Position numbers and translations under genes: made by a program
Origin: Pyronema omphalodes
Lineage: Eukaryota > Ascomycota > Pezizomycetes > Pezizales > Pyronemataceae
Reading direction: 5' to 3'
Assembly (NCBI GenBank): GCA_024516155.1
Contig: JAJJXM010000002.1
Coordinates: forward strand, 434,001-498,000
Length of the DNA stretch: 64,000 nt
Notes under the pieces: generated by a model
What the model was told of the DNA's origin: nothing
Database searches by the model: none
Seen by the model: only the letters and a program-made list of their open reading frames with translations
Part shown: in pieces, positions 47,056 to 55,520 of the stretch
Layout: every line of letters begins with the position of its first letter
How positions within the stretch are numbered: the stretch's first letter is position 1

Positions 47056-47801
47056 TGTCACGAACCGCTAGGGATATGCTTCTAGGAGGGATTGTAACCA
47101 CAGCTGGGCTGTGGTTCGTGGGTGTGACGCTGGGGATGGCGTACGTCACGGTTAGGGTTTAAGCGAAGAGGAGGAGCTAGGGCTAGGCGAGAGGAGTTAG
47201 GGTTAAGCGAGGGACAAGGGGGTAAGTGCGGGGTGGAACGAGGAGGGTTTCCTCGAGGTTTGGAATATGTTTTGTTTATGTTTGTATTGTGTTTTGCTTA
47301 TGTTTTGTATTCTGTTTTGCTTATGTTTTGTATTATGTTTTGGTTTATGTTTGTATAGTGTTTTAGTTAGGTTTTGGGAGTCACGGCGAAGTGAAGGGTG
47401 TCTCATGATGGATGGAATATCTGCGGGACAGATAAGTTGGGAAATCACATGAGCACAGGGACAAAGGTATATAAGGGGACATTTGTATTTCATTAGTCTA
47501 GTACGCAATCAATTATCTATCTACACAATCCTATCTACACACTGCAGTTCTATGATCTAAACCGTGACCGCAAACCCAGCCCATCCCAACATACTTGCCC
47601 ATCCCGAATACCCACCTATCCTCCCATCCAGATCCCCATCCAACGATTCTATCAGAGGCAACGCCGCAGGGACATCCTGTGTACAAGGTAAGTACTGCCT
47701 GAGCCCGTGACTAACTCACCTAGGAGTCCAGAGCCGAACCCGATTGCATAGCAATCCGACGGTTGTATCGCCTGTCGACCGTGTGTAGCCGGATTCTGAC
47801 A
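47056..47801 (+). repeat. Gypsy-1 3' LTR
   Basis: 746 bp, preceded by a polypurine stretch (GGAGGGGGGAGC). It carries the same TATATAAG and ACGCAATCAA as the 5' LTR but several substitutions and indels. Its last base abuts the copia LTR at that LTR's 14th base. Confidence 0.92.
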
Positions 47802-47946
47802 CCTAAGGCCGGTGTGGGCTAGGGTTACTAGGTGCTATATTAGCTTGCTGTGCTTCCGGTGGAAATGGTTCTTCACTCAATACATTACCTGTTTTTCGTT
47901 CTCCACTTCCACCGTTCTCTCCTCGTGCCTGCTCGTCCTTCCGACA
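47802..47946 (+). repeat. Copia 5' LTR, first 13 bp missing
   Basis: 145 bp from CCTAAGG to CTTCCGACA. The intact 3' LTR is 158 bp and starts TGTTGAAGTGACG before the same CCTAAGG. The difference is exactly the 13 bp replaced by the end of the gypsy-1 LTR. Confidence 0.9.
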
Positions 47947-47958
47947 GGTTATGAGCCC
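47947..47958 (+). promoter_or_regulatory. Copia primer-binding site, half initiator tRNA-Met
   Basis: GGTTATGAGCCC directly follows the LTR. It is complementary to the anticodon stem-loop of initiator tRNA-Met (GGGCTCATAACC, containing CAT), not to a tRNA 3' end. Drosophila copia uses the same kind of half-tRNA primer. Confidence 0.8.
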
Positions 47959-48073
47959 TTCTGCGTTTTCGTTTCGCTCAACGTCTTTATTCTATTTTTC
48001 TTCTTACTAAATCCTAATCCTTAATCTTTAATTTCTTCTTGAACCTTCCTAAACGTCCGCCCTTCCTGTTAAC

Positions 48074-49015
48074 ATGACTGACATTTATGTTAATTCTAAG
48101 AAAGGGGCGAGCTTCGCTAAGCTCACCTCGGGAAATTACTCGACGTGGAGGAAGGGGATCCTTCCCCTTATTGACTCCATCGAGGCTCTCAACATTGTGC
48201 TTGGTATCGAACCCTTCCCAGAACATGCAGGTAGCAGGAAAGCCTGGAACAACAAGGCAAAGGAAGCGCGCCTAATGATTATCGAGTCGACAAGCGAGTT
48301 GATTCAAGAACACATTGACTCGACAAAGACAGCTCCTGAGATCTGGCGTGCCCTCGAACTCAAATTCAACAACTCTTAAGATCTCGGTGGCCAACGCAAT
48401 CTTTGCGCCCAGTTCAATCGGTGCATACCCACCGCTAATGAGACTATGGACTCCTGGATTGCTCGTCTACAGGTTATACGATTGCAACTTGCTAACACGG
48501 CGAGCGCCATTACCGAAGAAGCCCTTGTTGACCACGTCATTACCAACATGCCTGCTCAATACTCACTCTTGCGCCTACAGCTCGAGAACCAGGTTCTTAC
48601 CCTGGACGCGCTTACTCACCGGATCTTTGCATACAACACCACGCTAGGAATCAACAAATCCCACGGCGTTGGTTCTCTTGGTGAAGCTTTCAGTGCCGCC
48701 ATTGGAAAAGGTAGACGATGGTGTACACACTGCTCAAAGAACAACCACAATACCAAGGATTGTTTCAAGAAGCCTAACAACAACAATAACTATAACAATA
48801 ACAACAACGGAAACAAGCGCAAACGATCTGACAACGACAACTCAGGTCCCTCGAACAACAAGACCAACCTGATGTGTCATCATTGTGGTGAAAGAGGACA
48901 TGTTGCTCTTGATTGTGCCATCCGGAAAAATGGCCAGCGTGCTAAAGAAATGACTGCTAGGAACAGGGGACGTGCAAACGTTGCCACTCAAGGTGACGAT
49001 GACCTTGCCCTTTGA
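48074..49015 (+). pseudogene. Copia gag with one in-frame stop
   Basis: MTDIYVNSKKGASFAKLTSG opens a UBN2/gag-like domain. An in-frame TAA (48377-48379) sits between LKFNNS and DLGGQRN and looks like a CAA to TAA change. The frame then continues through MDSWIARLQVIRLQLANTAS and an Asn-rich linker to a zinc knuckle CHHCGERGHVALDC. It ends at TGA (49013-49015), in the same frame as the protease that follows. Gag packages the element RNA. This copy is interrupted once unless the stop is suppressed. Confidence 0.88.
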
Positions 49016-52000
49016 TTCCCCGTGTCTACTACACTCACGGCAGATGTTCTGCTTTCCGCGCACTCTGCCGCTTCAGCTCACTCCATTTGGATTCTTGATT
49101 CCGGAGCCACCCACCATTTCTGCAACAATTCCTCTCTGTTTGTTCCTTCCTCACTTGCTTCCTGTCCTCCCGTTTCCATCAGACTGGGTGACAATTCCAC
49201 AGTCAGCGCCTCTTCAAAAGGCACGATCTGTCTGTCAAACTCCCATTCTGTTACAGCCCTTCTTGTTCCTGTTTTCCGTTTTTCTTTATTTTCTATTCCT
49301 TTATTTGACAAATGTGGCTGGTCCACAAAAATGTCTAACAATTGCTGCGTTGTCTCTGATACTACAGACACAACTGTTATCCTTGCTACGATGCAAGATG
49401 ACCTTTATCGGTGGACCCAAGATGATCCCACCGTTTTAGTTACCACACGCTCGGGTCGTGTTACGTCTACACCTACAACAGAAGCACAAGCCCCTGTACC
49501 TACTCCGGCACCGCTCGCCGAAATGCTTCCCCTAGAACGACCTCGACCCGATAAACAGACCCTTCGAGTTTTAAATCGTCAGTTTCACCAATCCCAGTCC
49601 TCGAATTCTGCCCTCACGTGGCATCGGCGACTCGGACATCTACATTTCGAATCCCTGAAACACCTCCTAGGAAACAACAACATCTCGGAGCGCGACATGC
49701 CTGAACACTGCGAACCTTGTGTCCTTGCCAAACAGCGCCAGTCTGTTATTCGAACTCTGACAACTCGCTCGACGATTCCTTTCGAACTAGTTCACTCGGA
49801 TGTCTGTGGTCCTATGTCGACCACCTCCCTAGGGAAATCTCGCTACTACATTGTGTATATCGATGACTTCACTAGGTGGGTTAAGGTCTATTTCCTGAAC
49901 ACAAAATCCACCGACTGTATACTGCCTGTCTTCCGGAAACTTCTGGCTTGGGTAAATAATCAAGGCTACACTGTCAAACATCTACGTTGTGACAATGGCA
50001 CTGGTGAGTGTAACAACCAACAATTCCGTGATCTCCTGGATCTAGCGGGCATCTCGTTTGAACCTGCTCCTCCTTACACGCAGCATAAAAATGGTACCGC
50101 GGAGCGCATGATCCAGACTCTTAACACCAAGGCGCGCTGTATGCTTCTCGATTCACACCTACCGCATTTTCTCTGGGCCGAGGCTATCAATACCGCAGCA
50201 TATCTACACTCGATTACTCCCTCTGCGTCTCTACCGAATTTTAAATCTCCTGTTGAAACTCTTCGCGGTTCCTCTCCCCAGATTGACCACCTTCGCCGCT
50301 TCGGTTGTCTTGTCTATAAACACATCCCTCCGGCTCAGCGCACTGACAAAAACTGGGGCCCTCGTTCGTTACCATGTGCAATGGTTGGATATGCACCCAA
50401 CACAATGAAGATCTGGCGCATCTACGACTTCTCTACCAAGCGTATTTGCCTTGCTTCAAGTGTTGTCTTTGTTGAAGACGTCAATGCGTTTGACTCTTCC
50501 ACCCTGGTTTCGTCACAAGAACACTGTGAATTTCAAGCAGCTTTGGATCTCTTACCGGATCCGGCCAAAGATGAGGCAGAGGACATTTTGATGGCAGACT
50601 CAGGGCAGCCCACAGAAAGTATGTTTCCGCATGTTTTCCCTTTCCCCCCCCCCTTTCCCGTTTCTCTTTCCGTTCTTTTTTTTCCGCTCTTTCGTTCTTT
50701 CTTTTCCTCCGTCCTCTGTCCACCCCTCGCTCCCGTGTCTGACCTACCACTCCCCGAATGGTTCGGTGCTCAATTCAGTTGAGTAATGAAAATTTGTGCG
50801 CCTGGAGGACGCAGGCTCTTAGAGCCACATCTCTCATCATTCCGTTCCATGTTTTCCGTTTCTTTCTGCTTTCTCAAAAGTCTTTCTTCAAGAACTTCCC
50901 CTCTATGAGAGAAGAGGTGCTCAGCTTGTCTGATTAAAAGATTCACTTCTGTTTCCTTCCGTAACGTTTTAGAGCCTAAGTTTCTTGTTCCGCTTTTCAC
51001 CTTTTAACACTGTTCTAATCTTGCCATTTAGGTGATTGCCCAGTCGTGCAGGTGGTCACCTCCGCTCCTGCTCCCAAAAGAGACAACACTGAAAACGCGA
51101 AATTCTACACCGATGTCGTTTCTTCAGAACAACAAGCCTCGCTGTTTCTATCGAACTTCGTAAAATCAATGACTATTGAAGACACTGATGTCGATGACCC
51201 CGAATGCTCCGCTCATGCTGACTGCGACCCTCTCACATATAATGCTGCCATTAACAGTCCGGATAATGAGCATTGGAAGGCTGCGATGCAACAGGAATGG
51301 GATTCTCTTCTCGAAAATCAAACCTTCCAAGCTTTTGCCGGCTCCACCCTCTCACCTGCTTCGTCTAGCTCTCCGCAAACGGATAACCCCATATCTCTCC
51401 CGTTCAGATGCAAGTCACTTAAATGCAGATGCATCTACAAGACGAAACAGAATGCGGATGGTTCGACAAAGTACAAGGCCCGCCTAGTTATCAAAGGCTA
51501 CGAACAAGTTCCCGGTGTCGACTATGACGAGACATATGCACCGGTGTCCAAGATGGCAACCTTACGATACCTCCTGAGTTCAGCAGCATCACACAACTGG
51601 ACCATAGACCAAATGGATGTTGTTACGGCGTTTCTTAACCCTGACATTGACAATGACTGCACGTATATGGCTATGCCCCAAGGCATTGACTGGTTGGATA
51701 CGCGTTTGGAAAAGTCGTCTATTGTGCGCTTACAGAAAGCTCTTTATGGATTAAAACAAGCCCCCCGTCTGTGGTGGCAGGAAATCAATGAGTATCTCCT
51801 CTCTCTCGGCTTCGTTCAGTCCTCTGCGGACCCGAACCTCTATGTTCTTGAGGGGGTGCTACTGCTGCTCTATGTGGATGACATCCTTATCTTCAATACC
51901 ACTCCGGATCGCTTAGGAGACAGGATCAAACTCGCACTCAGCTCTAAGTACAAGATGACGGACCTTGGCCGTGCCTCTCGCTTCCTTGGTCTGGAAATCG

Positions 52001-52856
52001 AGTACTTACCTGATGGCAGTATCGCCCTGAGTCAAAAAGGCTACATCAAAACTGTCCTCCAAAGATTCTCTTTGATGGATTGCACACCGGTGTTCAGCCC
52101 GATGGACCCAAATGTGGACTTGGAAAATGTCATCTGTAGTGACTCCAAAGCCTCTCCGTCAGATAGCTTGCGTTACCTCTCAATTGTGGGCTCTCTGATG
52201 TATGCGGCTATTGGAACAAGACCCGACATTGCCTACTCGGTTACTGCTCTATCACGATACAATCAATCTCCGTTGAACATGCATCTCACCGCTGCCCGCC
52301 GTGTGCTCCGTTACCTGAAAGGATCGATCAACTTATCTATCATCTATCGCCGTGACAACGACCTTCGATCAGATCAAGTCCGTATCTACAGCGACAGCGA
52401 CTGGGCAGGAAACTCCAAAGATAGAAAGAGCATTGGTGGTTGTGCAATCCTCGCACCCGGCGCGACAGGTCTAATCAACTGGTCAGCCAAAATGCAGTCG
52501 GTGGTAGCCTTATCAACCTTGGAGGCCGAATACATCGCCTGCAGTGGGGCCACCAGAGAAGCATTGTGGCTACGACAACTTATGATGGACACCAAAATCT
52601 CGACAAATGAAAATGCGACCGAAGTGTTTTGCGACAACCAAGGTGCCCTAACGCTGCTGAATCAGGTGTCATCAAAGCAAAAACAAAACACATTGCGGTC
52701 AAATTTCATCATGTTCTCGACGAAGTCAAACGAGGATCCGTGAGCTTCACATACGTCGCCTCTAAGGAAAACGTGGCCAACGTACTTACGAAACCGCTCA
52801 ACGGCCCTAATCACTCAAATGCAATTCGTCTTCTCGGAATGGAAACCTCACCTTAA
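49016..52856 (+). pseudogene. Copia pol (protease-integrase-reverse transcriptase-RNase H) with intron and frameshift
   Basis: Exon 1 has the protease WILDSGATHHFCNN. The integrase zinc domain reads LTWHRRLGHLHF...CEPCVLAK, and its catalytic core reads HSDVCGPM, RCDNGTGE and KNGTAERMIQTLN. A putative intron (50619-51031) leads into the reverse transcriptase (ARLVIKGYEQVPGVDYDETY, QMDVVTAFLN, YGLKQAPRLWWQ, catalytic YVDD at 51871-51882) and RNase H (YSDSDWAGNSKDRKSIGG, STLEAEYIA, DNQGALTL). About 52665 a one-base loss shifts the frame; the true C-terminus SGVIKAKTKHIAVKFHHV continues to TAA at 52856. Gag and pol share one frame, separated only by TGA 49013, probably CGA changed to TGA, or a read-through stop. 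Essentially complete but disabled. Confidence 0.9.
50619..51031 (+). other. Putative spliceosomal intron inside copia pol (413 bp)
   Basis: Donor GTATGT at 50619, pyrimidine-rich interior, branch-like CTAAT about 14 nt before acceptor TAG (ends 51031). The length is not divisible by three and it contains stops. Removing it joins codon phase 1 to the matching phase and gives SGQPTE-S-DCPVVQVVTS, in frame with the reverse transcriptase. Confidence 0.75.
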
Positions 52857-53223
52857 GGTATCCGACAAAAGGGGGTGATCGACCGAAGGTCGGTGCCTGC
52901 GCCAAGTTCTTGATGACGTGTGTCTGGATGGATATGGTTTTGTCGGTTATGGGATATGGAAAGAGGGGGTGTGCTGGTTCTATGATCATGGTGTTTGGTT
53001 TGGAATTGGGTTTTGCTCTGCAGGGAATTTTTCTGATTTATGGTATATGGATGTTTTGTTCTTTCTGGTTGGGTTACTGGTGTTACGGGTTATTGCTATG
53101 GATTACTGGGTCGTATTATGGATGGATTGATTGGTTATGATGGCTACATTTTTTTCGGGTATTTCTTCTGTGTATTTGCTGGATTTTATCATGTTTTCAC
53201 ACCTTGCCTTTGGCGAGGGGGTG
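52857..53223 (+). other. Copia 3' untranslated region with polypurine tract
   Basis: A G/T-rich stretch without a convincing gene. AAAAGGGGGTG at 52867-52877 resembles an internal polypurine tract. GGCGAGGGGG (53214-53223 area) lies directly before the LTR and is the likely plus-strand primer. Confidence 0.6.
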
Positions 53224-53344
53224 TGTTGAAGTGACGCCTAAGGCCGGTGTGGGCTAGGGTTACTAGGTGCTATATTAGCTTGCTGTGCTTCCAGTGGAAA
53301 TGGTTCTTCACTCAATACATTACCTGTTTTTCGTTCTCCACTTC
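53224..53344 (+). repeat. Copia 3' LTR, left part
   Basis: 121 bp starting TGTTGAAGTGACG and ending ACTTC at the gypsy-2 insertion. Together with 59757-59793 it makes a 158-bp LTR. Confidence 0.9.
53340..53344. repeat. Left 5-bp target duplication of gypsy-2 (ACTTC)
   Basis: ACTTC occurs once in the uninterrupted copia 5' LTR at this position, but on both sides of gypsy-2 here. Confidence 0.93.
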
Positions 53345-53873
53345 TGTCACGGCACACGGCTGACGAGCCGTTGCGTTGCGTCATCATGTTGTCGTGGTTG
53401 TTGATGGACATCGTGCCGTTGTCTTGCCGTGTTGTGTTGCCGTTGTGTTGTTGTGTTGTTGTGTGTGCCGTGCCATGTTGACTGAGAGACTGATTGATGA
53501 TGGATGACGTACCACGAGCTGGAGAGCTGTGGCGTCGCAGTTGAATCGATGGAGAACGGAAGCTCATGTAGCGATGATTGTATGACGGCCCAGCAAGAGT
53601 GCTGGCCGCCCCTTTGTACATAAGGAGGCTTGCCTCCCCGTTGTCGAGATTCTCCATCGAACGTCTTGTGTCTTCTCCTGACTCCTAATATAAGAATTCC
53701 TCTCCTAAGTCCTATGTCACTCTTGTCCTTGTCCCTGTCCCTGTTTAGTGTGCCGTCCGTCTGACGAGCACTTCGGTCCTTGTCCTGCCGTTCCCCGTTC
53801 CGGAACCTGCCTAGTCCCTCTTTCCGGTAGTGTTCAGTGTGTCCCTTGAACGTCCGTTCTCGTGTCCCTGACA
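53345..53873 (+). repeat. Gypsy-2 5' LTR
   Basis: 529 bp, TGTCACGGCA...GTCCCTGACA. Early GTTGTGTT repeats are visible. The TATA-like TACATAAG is at 53617-53624. ATCGAACGT at 53656-53664, about 35 nt further, pairs with the primer site after the LTR. Confidence 0.94.
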
Positions 53874-53875
53874 TT

Positions 53876-53884
53876 ACGTTCGAT
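53876..53884 (+). promoter_or_regulatory. Gypsy-2 self-primer binding site
   Basis: ACGTTCGAT begins 2 nt after the LTR and is the exact complement of ATCGAACGT (53656-53664) near the predicted transcript start. Geometry matches gypsy-1 and Tf1. Confidence 0.7.
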
Positions 53885-53908
53885 CGATTAACTATTCAAC
53901 CGACACGC

Positions 53909-54151
53909 ATGAACCGCACCGGTTCTGCCTGGACCTACGCACTAAAACAAGCTCTTGAAACGCACACCTTATACGAAACCTTTGGGATCCCTGACAGATT
54001 CGCTGGCGCAGTGCGAAGAACCATCCGACGAGCAGAAAATAACTGCTACCTTGTGGTCCGCTGGCAACTCCAGGACTACACTTATCAGGAGCACATCCGC
54101 CGCACCATCAGACTCAAGCCAATCCTCAGAGCCCGCCAGGATGCATATTAA
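53909..54151 (+). CDS. Gypsy-2 small leading ORF
   Basis: 80 residues, MNRTGSAWTYALKQALETHT..., rich in Arg and Thr, with RRTIRRAENN and HIRRTIRLKP. No known domain. It ends at TAA 54149-54151, which overlaps by 11 nt the ATG (54141) of the next gag frame. It may be a separate leader protein coupled to gag by reinitiation, or the N-terminal part of an ancestral gag split by a frameshift. The basic, helical look would suit RNA or membrane binding, but that is inference. Confidence 0.5.
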   Translation: MNRTGSAWTYALKQALETHTLYETFGIPDRFAGAVRRTIRRAENNCYLVVRWQLQDYTYQEHIRRTIRLKPILRARQDAY

Positions 54152-55488
54152 ACTTATTGACGAAGGCCACTGGCAACAAATTGTGAACGCCGCCGCCATG
54201 ACCCAGTTCCCTGACGGCCATGAACCGCTCACCTTTACCAAACAACTCGCACAATCCATTTTAGACGCTCAGGACCACCCCACGGGTTATCTCCTAAACG
54301 ACCTCGCGGAAACCCCCGGCTCCCGTAACAGCACTCGGGTATCCAGCCCTGTCGCCTCCCGCGCTCCGGAAGCTCCCACCCCTGCCCCCATTCCCCCTGT
54401 CGTGATCCAGACTGGCTCCGTCCAGGTCTACCCGAACGGTCCAGAACCAGCACCGCGAGCCGCCGCACCCCCTACCACAGCCGCAGCCGCAGCCTCCGCC
54501 CCCGCGATAATCGCACCAATCCCAAGACCCCCCCCCCCGTGACCCCGAGATCCTCCTAACCCCGGAGGAACAAGCCGATACAAATGAAATCCACTATTAC
54601 GAGAAAGAGCTCACCCGCCAGCATGAACTCATCAACGCGCTACTCGCCTCCCCCGGCATCCGCGTGACCGGAGACAAAATCTCGGATCCGCCAACCTTCG
54701 ACGGGTCCAACAGGGAGGACCTCCGCCGCTTTGTCTCCTTGCTTCGCATCAAGTTAGTGAGCGATGAACTACGTTTCCCGACCCCGCATAAAGGGATTTC
54801 TTACGCCATGGGCCGCCTCCGCGGACGCGCCCTGGACCAGATTCTTCCTTATATCAAGGAAAATGGCAACCGCTGGGCTCTCAACGACGTCGAGGACGTC
54901 ATTAAAATTTTACAGCGTACCTTCGGAGACCCGGACGAGCGCGCAACGGCTCGTTTCAAACTACAAAATCTCCGACAGAACAACCGCGAATTTTCGGACT
55001 ACTATGCAGAGTTCTCCCGCCTGGTCGCAGAGTTAGGCTGGGACGAAGCCGCCACCATGGATGCCCTGCGTAACGGCCTGTCCCTTGAGCTACACGAGAA
55101 GTTGGTTGGTGCCCCGCCCACAACCACGATGCACGAATTCGTCGAACAGTGTCAAAAATTGGACTCCCAATTAAGAGCACTTGAAAACCTCCGCAAGCTG
55201 CGTACCAACCGCGGCCAAGTTAAGACCACTACCACCGCCACCCCCACCACCAGTCGCCCCACCCCCGCTACTCAAGCCACCACCGCCTCCTCCAGCAAGC
55301 AAACCCCGGCCCAGGGACCCCGTCAGAAACTGTCGGCACAGGAGCGCGCGACCCGCCTATCAGAAGGACGTTGCCTCTACTGCGGTGGCCTCGGCCACAT
55401 GGCTGCGTCGTGCCCCGCCAAGACGAATGTTAAAGTGGCGAGCGTGGAATTAGTGGATGCTGAAGAAGAAGTGTCGGGAAAAGAATAA
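54141..55488 (+). CDS. Gypsy-2 gag (needs +1 shift at C11)
   Basis: The first frame (MHIKLIDEGHWQQIVNAAAM...) runs through a Pro/Ala-rich linker to PIPRPPPP and stop at 54542. A +1 step at the C11 run 54528-54538 enters the second frame (RDPEILLTPEEQADTNEIHY). This contains the capsid domain (PPTFDGSNREDLRRFVSLLR, FKLQNLRQNNREFSDYYAEF, LVAELGWDEAATMDALRNGL), a Ser/Thr/Pro linker, and a zinc knuckle CLYCGGLGHMAASC. It ends VSGKE at TAA 55486-55488. The +1 step may be a homopolymer indel, sequencing error or programmed. Gag forms the virus-like particle. The 3' end carries a -1 frameshift signal into pol. Confidence 0.82.
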
Positions 55489-55520
55489 ACCAGCTGCAAG
55501 AAGATGGCTCTGCCGCTGGT
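55476..55520 (+). promoter_or_regulatory. Gypsy-2 -1 ribosomal frameshift signal
   Basis: GGGAAAA (55476-55482) is read G-GGA-AAA in the gag frame, the X-XXY-YYZ form. After a 6-nt spacer ending at the gag stop comes a perfect 6-bp stem ACCAGC (55489-55494) / GCTGGT (55515-55520), with an inner GGC-GCC pair possible in the loop. Slipping back one base enters the open pol frame. Confidence 0.8.

Larger units (their letters stand above)
40952..47801 (+). mobile_element. Gypsy-1, decayed Ty3/gypsy chromovirus
   Basis: 6,850 bp with LTRs that start TGTCAC and end TGACA. The internal region has a gag pseudogene, protease remnant, a repeat-rich linker, a reverse transcriptase missing its catalytic core, no RNase H, an intact integrase-chromodomain frame and an additional ORF before the 3' LTR. 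The two LTRs differ by several substitutions and small indels (751 and 746 bp), unlike the nearly identical LTRs of gypsy-2. The left flank (TCACC) and right flank (CCTAA) do not match, so the element is not simply bounded by its insertion duplication. Confidence 0.9.

Noticed and set aside
52910..53140. Hydrophobic 76-codon frame downstream of copia pol
   Set aside because: Three frames are open at once because the sequence is G/T-rich. It lies where the 3' UTR and polypurine tract should be.
53347..53874. Minus-strand open frames across both gypsy-2 LTRs (also 59225-59750)
   Set aside because: They are mirror frames through a non-coding LTR. They appear twice only because the LTR is repeated, and the encoded text is low-complexity Thr/Gln/His.
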